Below are positions 1 to 5,449 of a DNA stretch of 10,272 nt, one piece after another. The notes beneath the pieces are model-generated. The model did no database searches. It saw only the letters and a program-made list of their open reading frames with translations, and was not told the origin of the DNA. Origin of the DNA: Candidatus Bathyarchaeota archaeon (GTDB taxonomy: Archaea; Thermoproteota; Bathyarchaeia; RBG-16-48-13; GCA-020355125). The stretch is from positions 1-10,272 of the forward strand of contig DAOVAG010000017.1 in assembly GCA_030671165.1 (NCBI GenBank), written 5' to 3'. Numbering within the stretch: position 1 is the first letter of the stretch; the number at the start of each line of letters is the position of its first letter. Made by a program: the position numbers and the translations under genes.

Positions 1-296
1 AGCAGAAAATCGACAGGCGGGGGCATTTTTCTATCAGATTTATAACGATAGCACATTTCAACTTGCTTGAAACCAATTACTTTATCAAGATGTCTAAGGA
101 TTTTGCTACAATCATCTTTAACTTTTTGTCCGACAGCATGAGTATATCTCGCATCAGTTAGACCGAAAAACATATCCTTGTTGCTATCTCTCCAAACAGC
201 ATAACGAGAATCCATCTTGCCTGATTCTTCACGGGATTCAAGCTTGAAGGTGATTTGTTCTCCGCCATTAATGATTTCATATCCGTGTATTCGCAT
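1..296 (-). CDS. Hypothetical protein, 3' end beyond the window
   Basis: An open frame starts at ATG 296-294 and runs off the left edge after 98 codons with no stop, so the C-terminus is missing. The start is supported by a GGAG Shine-Dalgarno-like site five bases upstream, inside the last codons of the preceding gene, whose stop lies two bases before the ATG; the two genes are probably translated in turn from one message. The visible part begins MRIHGYEIINGGEQ and is mixed charged with several aromatic residues. It has no signal peptide, membrane segment or motif that I recognise. It is the last visible gene of the minus-strand operon that begins with the membrane protein at 1155-1637. Function unknown. 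Confidence 0.8.
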   Translation of the reverse strand, partial: MRIHGYEIINGGEQITFKLESREESGKMDSRYAVWRDSNKDMFFGLTDARYTHAVGQKVKDDCSKILRHLDKVIGFKQVEMCYRYKSDRKMPPPVDFL

Positions 297-298
297 GA

Positions 299-463
299 TT
301 ACTCCTTTTTCTTTTTAATTAGTTCGCATTGTTCAGCTTTCTTACGCATTTCATTAAAAGCAGAGAATACTTTGTCTTGACCAGTCTTCTTTTTCCAAAT
401 CCAAAAAAGAGCTTTTTCCTCTACTTCGTCAATACATTTCTTATATTCGTCTTCTTTTACCAT
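299..463 (-). CDS. Small lysine-rich hypothetical protein (54 aa)
   Basis: A 54-codon frame (MVKEDEYKKCIDEVEEKALF...) starts at ATG 463-461, overlapping the stop of the previous gene by one base (TAATG), and ends with TAA at 301-299, two bases before the next ATG. This tight packing, plus an uninterrupted frame rich in Glu and Lys, supports a real gene despite its size. The sequence looks wholly helical and amphipathic. Residues 19-26 carry an aromatic patch (LFWIWKKK), and the C-terminus ends in a lysine run. No family is recognised. It has no clear ribosome-binding site of its own, so translation is probably coupled to the gene before it. Confidence 0.7.
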   Translation of the reverse strand: MVKEDEYKKCIDEVEEKALFWIWKKKTGQDKVFSAFNEMRKKAEQCELIKKKKE

Positions 464-1140
464 TACCAATCAATCTGCACTATGTCTTTAGCCTTTTCAC
501 GGGCTTGAATGACCTCATTTGAGAGAGCTTCCTTGCTCCAATCGGAAGCAACAAGCACTTTTTCAATTGGAACATTATAGCGGTCAGCATAGCGTTGGTA
601 ATCTTCTAAAGTAAGCGGGTTTCCGATATTGACTTTATTCTCTGTCATTCTTTCGAAACCCATCATAATTCGACCATATTCGGTCTCATCTAAGACCATT
701 TTACTTGGGTCGCTTTCTAAATTCAATGGGAGTTCAAAAGGTTCGAGAGAAGCGTTTCGAGAGATAACTTCCATTTGAGCTAAAGAAAGAGCTTCTTCGG
801 GAGTTTCGGGCATTTCTACATTGCTAAGCATGTAAAGAGCTTGAGTTTGTAAGCACATCGGGTCAGTTCCGCATTGTGGGATTCCTTGCCGATAACTTTT
901 CCCATAGCTATCTAATGGTAAATCTTTAGCTATTTCTTTTACTACTTCGGGTGTAATTTCAGAAAAAGCACAAAACTCATTACCTTGTTCGTCAATAATG
1001 AGTCTACCGCCATACGGTTTACAAGTATGTTTTAGAATTGGTGAACTACCCATATACTCTTTAGCTAATCCAACAGCTATTTTACCAACTTTCTTGGCAA
1101 TCTCTTTGCCTTTCTTCTTCTGCTCCTCTGTTAGGGGTAT
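463..1140 (-). CDS. Cysteine-containing hypothetical protein, probable AUA start (225 aa)
   Basis: The frame is certain from ATG 1053 onward (196 codons, MGSSPILKHTCKPYGG...), but it stays open for 29 further codons upstream, back to an ATA codon at 1140-1138. That codon lies six bases after GGTGA within GAGGGTGATT, a near-perfect match to the archaeal Shine-Dalgarno sequence, placed directly after the stop of the preceding gene. There is no ATG, GTG or TTG between the frame's upstream stop (1149-1147) and 1053. The added segment is Lys/Glu-rich and amphipathic. I therefore annotate the longer form and give ATG 1053 as the conservative alternative. The conserved-looking core has four cysteines (residues 11, 28, 61 and 67 counted from ATG 1053), perhaps a metal or disulfide site, followed by a helical acidic half. 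No family is recognised. The operon position behind a membrane protein suggests a structural or envelope role only weakly. Confidence 0.75.
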   Translation of the reverse strand: MPLTEEQKKKGKEIAKKVGKIAVGLAKEYMGSSPILKHTCKPYGGRLIIDEQGNEFCAFSEITPEVVKEIAKDLPLDSYGKSYRQGIPQCGTDPMCLQTQALYMLSNVEMPETPEEALSLAQMEVISRNASLEPFELPLNLESDPSKMVLDETEYGRIMMGFERMTENKVNIGNPLTLEDYQRYADRYNVPIEKVLVASDWSKEALSNEVIQAREKAKDIVQIDW

Positions 1141-1144
1141 GACT

Positions 1145-1154
1145 AATCACCCTC
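1145..1154 (-). promoter_or_regulatory. Strong Shine-Dalgarno site pointing to an AUA start
   Basis: Read on the minus strand this is GAGGGTGATT, beginning directly after the TAA of the membrane protein gene (1157-1155). It matches the anti-Shine-Dalgarno complement GGAGGTGATC at eight of ten positions. Six bases separate its GGTGA core from ATA at 1140-1138, the normal spacing. The nearest standard start codon in this frame is about 90 bases further on, so the site only makes sense if initiation uses ATA or if the start codon has mutated. Confidence 0.65.
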
Positions 1155-1637
1155 TTAACTTGGTGGTTCTACTGGAGCAGGTGGCAATACTGGTTCGGGT
1201 TCGGGTTCTGGTATTGGTTCGGGTTCTGGTTTTGGTGTCGGAACGGGAGTAGGCTTATTGTTAGCAATAAATTTATTAAGAGCAACTTCGACAGCAGTCG
1301 TAATCATAGCTTCAATATCCTTAGCTGTGAAAGTCGTATTAACAGCCTCAACAACTTGAGTCGTGCCAAATATGACAATTATGGTAATACCAAAAAATAT
1401 AGCGAATGCTTCCCAACCTCCGATAAGAAAGACTGCCCATGTGTTTGAGAAATTCGCAAATAACCATTCGGCTAAAGGAACTCCAAATCCAACGAGAACA
1501 GCCAATAACATAGTTCCAAACGCAGCGTTTATTTTTGTTGCCTTAGAACTATCTATCTTTCCGAAGCTTGATGCCCAGATAGCTTTAAAAAAAGCTACAA
1601 ACCAATTATCTTTTTTTTCGGGTATAGTTTCATTCAT
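1155..1637 (-). CDS. Two-helix membrane protein with Pro/Glu-rich tail (160 aa)
   Basis: The protein has a short polar, lysine-containing N-terminus, two hydrophobic segments at about residues 37-61 and 66-91, an amphipathic region at about 100-125, and a tail from residue 128 to the end made almost entirely of Pro, Glu, Thr and Val in PEPEPE-type repeats. The tail is encoded by imperfect repeats of the hexamer GGTTCG/GGTTCT on the plus strand. It looks like a membrane anchor with an extended surface-exposed or partner-binding tail; a virion membrane protein is one possibility. The start ATG 1637-1635 is first in its operon, with a TATA-like box 20-31 bases before it and no Shine-Dalgarno site, so the message is probably leaderless. 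No signal peptidase site is seen and no family is recognised. Confidence 0.85.
   Translation of the reverse strand: MNETIPEKKDNWFVAFFKAIWASSFGKIDSSKATKINAAFGTMLLAVLVGFGVPLAEWLFANFSNTWAVFLIGGWEAFAIFFGITIIVIFGTTQVVEAVNTTFTAKDIEAMITTAVEVALNKFIANNKPTPVPTPKPEPEPIPEPEPEPVLPPAPVEPPS
1186..1250. repeat. Hexamer repeat encoding the Pro-Glu tail
   Basis: Tandem imperfect copies of GGTTCG, GGTTCT and GGTATT occur on the plus strand and encode the PEPEPE tail on the minus strand. A shorter run of the same hexamer is found at about 4999-5032 in another gene. Such short repeats can expand or contract by replication slippage. Confidence 0.65.
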
Positions 1638-1656
1638 ACATTATTAATAGATTAAG

Positions 1657-1668
1657 CATTATAAAAAG
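1657..1668 (-). promoter_or_regulatory. TATA box for the left operon
   Basis: On the minus strand this reads CTTTTTATAATG and is centred about 25 bases before the A of the ATG at 1637, the spacing expected for a leaderless archaeal transcript. The core is nearly symmetrical, so it could also direct transcription rightward, with a predicted start near 1691. Confidence 0.5.
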
Positions 1669-1689
1669 TTTAGTTCTAAATAAAATTTT

Positions 1690-1756
1690 GAAAGTCGGGG
1701 ATAGGAAGCCCGACGGGTATCACCGTTTTGTAGTTATCAGAGAGAGAGTTCCTACC
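1690..1756 (-). ncRNA. Candidate small structured RNA or switchable leader
   Basis: Read on the minus strand, bases 1756-1749 (GGUAGGAA) pair over eight positions with 1707-1700 (UUCCUAUC), one pair being G-U. Bases 1714-1709 (GUCGGG) pair with 1699-1694 (CCCGAC), and a four-pair hairpin forms at 1726-1713. A TTTAAATA box at 1788-1781 lies exactly at -32 to -25 relative to the 5' GG at 1756. A U-rich stretch follows the second stem. The two main stems have no linker and so cannot both form fully; they look like alternative folds. It may be an independent small RNA, or a switch or terminator leader ahead of the membrane protein gene. The G-U pair becomes an A-C mismatch on the other strand, which favours the minus strand. 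No known RNA family is recognised. Confidence 0.4.
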
Positions 1757-1780
1757 TATTACTAAATATGTCTAACTTAA

Positions 1781-1788
1781 TATTTAAA
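1781..1788 (-). promoter_or_regulatory. TATA box upstream of the candidate RNA
   Basis: On the minus strand this is TTTAAATA, preceded by purine-rich GAGG, which resembles a BRE element. It sits 25-32 bases before the GG at 1756 and drives no visible protein gene directly, which is the main reason to suspect an RNA start there. Confidence 0.45.
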
Positions 1789-1816
1789 CCTCACTTATCC
1801 AAAACTGTGTGGGGTT
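1787..1816. repeat. Imperfect inverted repeat after the hydrolase gene
   Basis: AACCTCAC at 1787-1794 pairs with GTGGGGTT at 1809-1816 (seven standard pairs; the odd position is U-G in plus-strand RNA and C-A in minus-strand RNA) around a 14-base loop. It starts just past the stop of the 142-residue membrane protein gene and overlaps the TATA box at 1781-1788, so it may act as an operator for that promoter or contribute to the 3' end of the gene before it. Confidence 0.35.
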
Positions 1817-1823
1817 TCTAATA

Positions 1824-2252
1824 TTAAATCCAAAACATCCAATAGAAAATGAATAGGAGTATTCCAAGAATACCTTGAACAACAAGCCATAGAGAAGTCA
1901 TTGCTCCTGCCGCTTTATCTTCAGCTCCAAAGAAAATCGTATGATGGTAAAACTTAATCGTATAATACCCTTTCCACTTGCTCGGTCTAAGACTAACATC
2001 GCATAGGCAATGAAATGCGAAAGCCAAGACACAGAGTATATTGAACACATCCCAATTGAATGCCAATATAACAATGGGTATTGCTATTGAATGCGTCAAG
2101 AAGTTTCTATGAGAACCAAAAGATATGTCTATGTCGGGAGCAATATTGAGAAGTATTGGGTAGAAAATCATCGTTATTCTGATTTCTTCAATCGCATAGG
2201 ATAAGGCTACGAAAAGAACTATTCCTAAAACTAAATGTAAAATTTTTTTCAT
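1824..2252 (-). CDS. YdjM/DUF457-like membrane-bound metal-dependent hydrolase (142 aa)
   Basis: This polytopic membrane protein has hydrophobic segments at about residues 5-22, 28-40, 54-83 and 115-141. Residues 38-54 read APDIDISFGSHRNFLTH, which fits the PDxD...HRxxTHS signature of the YdjM/DUF457 family of predicted membrane-bound metal-dependent hydrolases. Two later elements, HCLCD near residue 82 and HH near 103, supply further His/Asp ligands of the kind this family has. The substrate is not known for these proteins; lipid or envelope chemistry is an inference from their membrane location. At 142 residues it is compact. It stands as a single gene with its own TATA box (around 2275-2284) and a leaderless-type start, separated from the preceding gene by a hairpin and U-run. 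Confidence 0.75.
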   Translation of the reverse strand: MKKILHLVLGIVLFVALSYAIEEIRITMIFYPILLNIAPDIDISFGSHRNFLTHSIAIPIVILAFNWDVFNILCVLAFAFHCLCDVSLRPSKWKGYYTIKFYHHTIFFGAEDKAAGAMTSLWLVVQGILGILLFIFYWMFWI

Positions 2253-2274
2253 ATTAAAAGTAATTAGTAATTAG

Positions 2275-2284
2275 ATATAAAAAA
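2275..2284 (-). promoter_or_regulatory. TATA box of the hydrolase gene
   Basis: On the minus strand the run TTTTTTATAT lies 23-32 bases before ATG 2252. It overlaps the hairpin at 2279-2295, so termination of the upstream gene and initiation of this one share the same bases. Confidence 0.5.
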
Positions 2285-2295
2285 GCCACTTTTTT
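2279..2295 (-). terminator. Hairpin/U-run terminator of the 816-residue protein gene
   Basis: Six A and a G at one side pair with C and six T at the other (seven pairs, three-base loop), forming a symmetrical hairpin that begins within the stop codon of the gene ending at 2294. On the minus strand it ends in six T, which resembles an archaeal U-tract terminator; being symmetrical it could stop transcription from either side. Confidence 0.45.
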
Positions 2296-4744
2296 AAGTA
2301 ATTTTATATTTAACCGAAGCTTCCCTCCAGTTAATCAAACTGTCGTAATTTTCTAATAGGAAATCCATAATAGCTTCTCTATCCCATTCTTCATTAGCAT
2401 CATTCCAAAACGGACATCGGGATAAACTATAAGCGTGGAAATAATCATCAAAGAAACTCTCTCCTTCTGGGGGTAATTCAAGAGTTTTCGACTTATCTGG
2501 ACTACCAAATAATTCTCTTACTGATATATTATCAATTTTAGCTGCAAATCTCATTTTCTCTAATACGGGTAATTCAGCCCAATCTCTGTCATATTGGTGT
2601 AAATCGCATAACTCATCTAAAGGAGATTGAGAATACCATCCTGAGAAAGAAGTTCCAAAATGGTCAGTCACCATATATGCCATTGCTCCTGTTGAGTCTT
2701 CACTCAGAGACCAAGCTTTAAATATGCCAATTTTCGTCTTTTCAGCTTTTATATTGTCGTTATCACGGTCTACTATCCAATTCTTAATTAGTTGTTCAAA
2801 AACACTTGAATCTTGCCAACTTTTATTTTTTAAATATAATTCATGTTCTATCCATTCTGCTTGTTGTTTATACACAGCACTTCGGTTAACTGCTGAATCA
2901 AAAGAAGTTGTTGTGCTGATTATATTAATCGGAGCGAAGTATTCATGCCATATTTCAGAGAATTCAGGATTTTCCATACTTTTCATTATAGCTCCAAAGG
3001 GGCTTATTTGATTGAATAAAGCAAAATACTTATCAATAAGTTCAACAAGAGTATATTTGTTTTCTTGTGTTTTTACTATATCAATAATTAGATTTGCGTC
3101 AAATATGTCGTTTAATGGGAGTTTAACGATGTCATGGACTTGAACAAGGTCTTCATAGGTTAATGAATATTCAACTTGGTTAAATTTCTTAACCCAAGCT
3201 ATTATCCAGTTCCATTGGTTTTTTACATCTTGGGGGTGTATTGCTCCTGATTTTATTTGTTCTGCTTGTCGGATTGCTTGAGATTTAACTAACTTAACGA
3301 AATGTCTTGAAAGAAGTGAAGGGTCAACCTGAACGATATGCTGATAAAGCATGTTAGCTAATAATGGGTCAACTAAGGGGTTTCCAAAGGGGTCATTTGG
3401 AGCTAATTCGAAATCGACCCAACCTGCCATTGTGCTTACTGTTTGATTAAATAAGGTTTGTCGTGGGAACGCATCGACAAGACCCCCTTCAAGTCTATCA
3501 AGATTATTGAGTTGGTCTTCGAAAAACTGAATTCTCTCAGCTAAATCCATACCTTCATAATCCTTTGTAAGAAGTTTTTCTGCTTCTGCTTCTTGCACAC
3601 CTAAAGGTTTTGTTGATGCTGCCCATACGCAAGTTTCTCCGCCAATTGTCCTTGTTCCAGTATTGCCTTTATTCCATAATTTTAAGACAATAGCTCGATT
3701 TTCCAGTATTTTCTTTTGGACTCGTTTATCATGCTCATCAAAACTTCTTGCGTGTCTAAAACCAGTCCCCCATAGAACCATATCAGTTCCTAAAACAAGG
3801 TTAAGAACATTTCGCTTTTCAATATCCCTTAACTCATCATATATATGCTCTGTTTCTATTCCTACTAAGCTCTCTTCAGGTTTTACAACTACTATATCAA
3901 TTCTCCCTACTCTTCCACTACTGTCGGGGTCTTTTGTCACCTTTACTCTAAAACGAAATACCTCTTTTCCATTTCTGATATATGGTATATCCTTTATCAT
4001 AGGGAAGCCAATACAACGCTTTTCAATATCCCTCATCATAAGACCTGTTTTTACATCTATATTATCAGAACGCTCATTTATAACATAGTGTAGTATCAAT
4101 CCATTATCATTGACAATCTGACATTTCTTAGGTCTTTCAGCTTGAGTATCCTTTACAATTTCACAAGCATCTCTTAGTTCAAATATGCTATAAGGTTTGT
4201 ATCCCAAAACTGTATGTGTAATCCATTGAGAGAAATTTTTATTGTCATCAAAGATAGGAAAATATGAGTTTTTATACTCACCTAAGTAATCATGTTTTAT
4301 CTCTTCTTCCGTAAAATAAATATCGCTTTTTTCCAAATCAGTTTTTACGGTTGAGACTCCCTTCTTTATGTATTCTTCTAAATTGCTATCGAGTTTATTA
4401 ATATCCGAGTTAAAAAGACCATTACAAGTCTTTTCTGCTATTTCTTCCCTAAGTTTATGCTCCATTTTCTCCCAATCATCTCTATTATACCGAATACCTG
4501 TGCGAATATGAGTGGGAACATATTTTTCTAAGAAGTAATCTTTTATATGGTCTATATGAGTTATTGTAGAATAACAGCCTTCCAGTTTAAGTCGTAATTC
4601 ATCAATATCCATCTTTTCGACTTTTTTATAAAACTCAACACCTTTAACATCATACGGATTCCTATTTTTAAATAATTCGCATGTATCAAAATGTTGTTTC
4701 TTACGAATTGCTGTTTGCCTAAGTTCTTCAATCCTCTGAGTCAT
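2294..4744 (-). CDS. Large hypothetical protein with possible PD-(D/E)xK-like patch (816 aa)
   Basis: This is the largest minus-strand gene. The N-terminal 150 residues are helical and highly charged. Residues 263-328 alternate strands and a helix in the order seen in PD-(D/E)xK nucleases: a basic strand, RIDIVVV with D283, a strand LVGIETE with E297 and E299, then a long helix and another hydrophobic strand (DMVLWGTG). The usual lysine of the motif is replaced, so the fold or its activity is uncertain. The remaining 480 residues are mostly helical, rich in Trp and Phe, with no motif I recognise. There are no membrane segments. ATG 4744 overlaps the preceding small gene by 17 bases, suggesting coupled translation; a GAGGT lies 11 bases upstream. 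A virion structural protein or a DNA-processing enzyme are both possible; function is not assigned. Confidence 0.85.
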   Translation of the reverse strand: MTQRIEELRQTAIRKKQHFDTCELFKNRNPYDVKGVEFYKKVEKMDIDELRLKLEGCYSTITHIDHIKDYFLEKYVPTHIRTGIRYNRDDWEKMEHKLREEIAEKTCNGLFNSDINKLDSNLEEYIKKGVSTVKTDLEKSDIYFTEEEIKHDYLGEYKNSYFPIFDDNKNFSQWITHTVLGYKPYSIFELRDACEIVKDTQAERPKKCQIVNDNGLILHYVINERSDNIDVKTGLMMRDIEKRCIGFPMIKDIPYIRNGKEVFRFRVKVTKDPDSSGRVGRIDIVVVKPEESLVGIETEHIYDELRDIEKRNVLNLVLGTDMVLWGTGFRHARSFDEHDKRVQKKILENRAIVLKLWNKGNTGTRTIGGETCVWAASTKPLGVQEAEAEKLLTKDYEGMDLAERIQFFEDQLNNLDRLEGGLVDAFPRQTLFNQTVSTMAGWVDFELAPNDPFGNPLVDPLLANMLYQHIVQVDPSLLSRHFVKLVKSQAIRQAEQIKSGAIHPQDVKNQWNWIIAWVKKFNQVEYSLTYEDLVQVHDIVKLPLNDIFDANLIIDIVKTQENKYTLVELIDKYFALFNQISPFGAIMKSMENPEFSEIWHEYFAPINIISTTTSFDSAVNRSAVYKQQAEWIEHELYLKNKSWQDSSVFEQLIKNWIVDRDNDNIKAEKTKIGIFKAWSLSEDSTGAMAYMVTDHFGTSFSGWYSQSPLDELCDLHQYDRDWAELPVLEKMRFAAKIDNISVRELFGSPDKSKTLELPPEGESFFDDYFHAYSLSRCPFWNDANEEWDREAIMDFLLENYDSLINWREASVKYKIT

Positions 4745-4874
4745 CTGTGGGAGCTACCTCTGGATTATCTTTGGGAGCTATAACAAATATTTTATGGGGG
4801 TTCAAGGAACTTAGCTTATCAAGTTTCTCTCGTTCTTCTTTTGTAAGAACATGATTTGAGTTTTCGTTTTCCAT
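4728..4874 (-). CDS. Small acidic hypothetical protein (48 aa)
   Basis: The frame extends upstream to 4946, but the best start is ATG 4874-4872 (MENENSNHVLTKEERE...). A TATA-like AACTTATA lies about 25-32 bases before it, fitting a leaderless message, whereas the upstream extension would run back over the end of the preceding gene. The protein is helical and charged at residues 9-23, hydrophobic at about 29-34 (IFVIAP), and ends in an acidic tail (TDDSED). It overlaps the start of the 816-residue protein by 17 bases, so the two are almost certainly co-transcribed and probably co-translated. Its partner is likely the large protein; no family is recognised. Confidence 0.65.
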   Translation of the reverse strand: MENENSNHVLTKEEREKLDKLSSLNPHKIFVIAPKDNPEVAPTDDSED

Positions 4875-4894
4875 TACAAAAGAATTAGATTTAA

Positions 4895-4906
4895 AAAATA
4901 TAAGTT
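4895..4906 (-). promoter_or_regulatory. TATA-like box for the 48/816-residue pair
   Basis: On the minus strand AAACTTATATTT lies 22-33 bases before ATG 4874 and partly overlaps the stop codon of the coiled-coil gene. It implies a separate promoter for this gene pair, in addition to any read-through from upstream. Confidence 0.4.
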
Positions 4907-5319
4907 TATTGGCTTGATTTTGCGATACAAAGTGCTTGGTGAGCAACCATTTCGTCTTCAGGAATCATGTGTTCACACTTAGTGCATTTAATCAAAACTG
5001 GTTCGGGTTCTATTTCAGGTTCGGGTTCAATAGCTTCATTAACCTCATCTATGGTCGCTTGTAGTTCGGCAATTTTCTCTTGAAGACCTTGATTTGCTAA
5101 AGTTGCTCCTTCTAACTGAGATTCAAGATTAGCAATTGCTTTTAGTTGCTGTTCAATAACATCTTGCTGATTGTTCTTTTCAAAAGCTTCTTTCTGAGCG
5201 GTTAAGTCTTTAATCTCGTTCATGTATCTCTTAGCTCGTTGGTCAGCTTTTCTCGCAATAGCTCTATCGTAATTCATTTGTAGTTTTTTAATCTTATCTA
5301 CAATTTCTTGATAATTCAT
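4906..5319 (-). CDS. Coiled-coil protein with C-terminal CCHC zinc-binding motif (137 aa)
   Basis: Residues 1-96 form a long charged helix with heptad-like spacing, predicted coiled coil, probably driving dimer or higher assembly. Residues 97-108 are a Pro/Glu linker (IEPEPEIEPEPV) much like the tail of the membrane protein at 1155-1637. The C-terminus holds C112-x2-C115-x11-H127-x3-C131, a spacing that fits a small C2HC zinc finger such as those binding nucleic acid or ubiquitin-like folds. ATG 5319 follows a TATA-like AATTTATT at 5351-5344, exactly at -32 to -25, so the message appears leaderless. It is transcribed away from the Topo VI-A-like operon from a shared regulatory region. Which ligand the finger binds is unknown; scaffolding or DNA-binding are the likeliest roles. 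Confidence 0.8.
   Translation of the reverse strand: MNYQEIVDKIKKLQMNYDRAIARKADQRAKRYMNEIKDLTAQKEAFEKNNQQDVIEQQLKAIANLESQLEGATLANQGLQEKIAELQATIDEVNEAIEPEPEIEPEPVLIKCTKCEHMIPEDEMVAHQALCIAKSSQ
4999..5032. repeat. Short GGTTCG repeat encoding the Pro/Glu linker
   Basis: Two clusters of GGTTCG/GGTTCT-type hexamers encode IEPEPEIEPEP in the coiled-coil protein. The same hexamer builds the tail of the membrane protein about 3.8 kb away. Confidence 0.5.
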
Positions 5320-5343
5320 ACTTTTAAATTGGTTGTAAACATT

Positions 5344-5351
5344 AATAAATT
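5344..5351 (-). promoter_or_regulatory. TATA box of the coiled-coil protein gene
   Basis: AATTTATT on the minus strand sits exactly at -32 to -25 if transcription starts at the A of ATG 5319. There is no Shine-Dalgarno site before the gene, in keeping with a leaderless message. Confidence 0.55.
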
Positions 5352-5363
5352 TATTGTTATTGA

Positions 5364-5405
5364 TGTATATACATTTGTAGATACAAAAACATGATTGTAG
5401 CTACA
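5364..5405. promoter_or_regulatory. Three TGTANNTACA palindromes, putative operator array
   Basis: Copies lie at 5364-5373 (TGTATATACA), 5376-5385 (TGTAGATACA) and 5396-5405 (TGTAGCTACA). The four-base arms are identical in all three and only the central two bases vary; flanking T and A runs are also similar. Start-to-start spacing is 12 and 20 bases. The array fills the gap between the two divergent TATA boxes, about 12 bases from the left one and 14 from the right one, so it lies upstream of both promoters. That placement suits an activator or a dual regulator acting on both operons. The binding protein is not identified; the winged-helix protein at 9456-9806 is a candidate only by default. 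Confidence 0.7.
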
Positions 5406-5419
5406 TTTATTCCTTAAGA

Positions 5420-5436
5420 CTTAATAAGTTTAAATA
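5420..5436 (+). promoter_or_regulatory. TATA region of the Topo VI-A-like operon
   Basis: Two overlapping A/T boxes precede ATG 5450: CTTAATAA at 5420-5427 (-30 to -23, good spacing for a leaderless start) and TTTAAATA at 5429-5436 (better sequence, but only 14-21 bases before the ATG). The first fits the position rule better. Confidence 0.45.
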
Positions 5437-5449
5437 CTAATTTAAAGAT

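Noticed and set aside
998..1252. Plus-strand open frame of 84 codons
   Set aside because: It lies opposite the membrane protein tail and the AUA-start gene; its product is a read-out of the hexamer repeat (VRVLVLV) and it has no promoter.
1694..1756. Full H-type pseudoknot
   Set aside because: No linker bases remain to cross the eight-pair stem, so both stems cannot form completely at once; alternative folds are more likely.
1690..1760. tRNA gene
   Set aside because: No T-loop consensus, no anticodon arm and wrong arm lengths; the eight-pair stem is not followed by a normal acceptor end.
3663..4088. Plus-strand open frame of 141 codons
   Set aside because: It lies opposite the 816-residue gene, has Ser/Phe/Thr-rich shadow composition, and has no promoter or ribosome-binding site.
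4728..4946. Longer 72-residue form of the small acidic protein
   Set aside because: The extension would begin inside the coiled-coil gene and pass through the TATA-like box; the ATG at 4874 fits promoter spacing.
5364..5405. CRISPR or replication-origin iterons
   Set aside because: Only three 10-base units with unequal spacing and no spacers; the position between two TATA boxes fits operators better. An origin role is not excluded.
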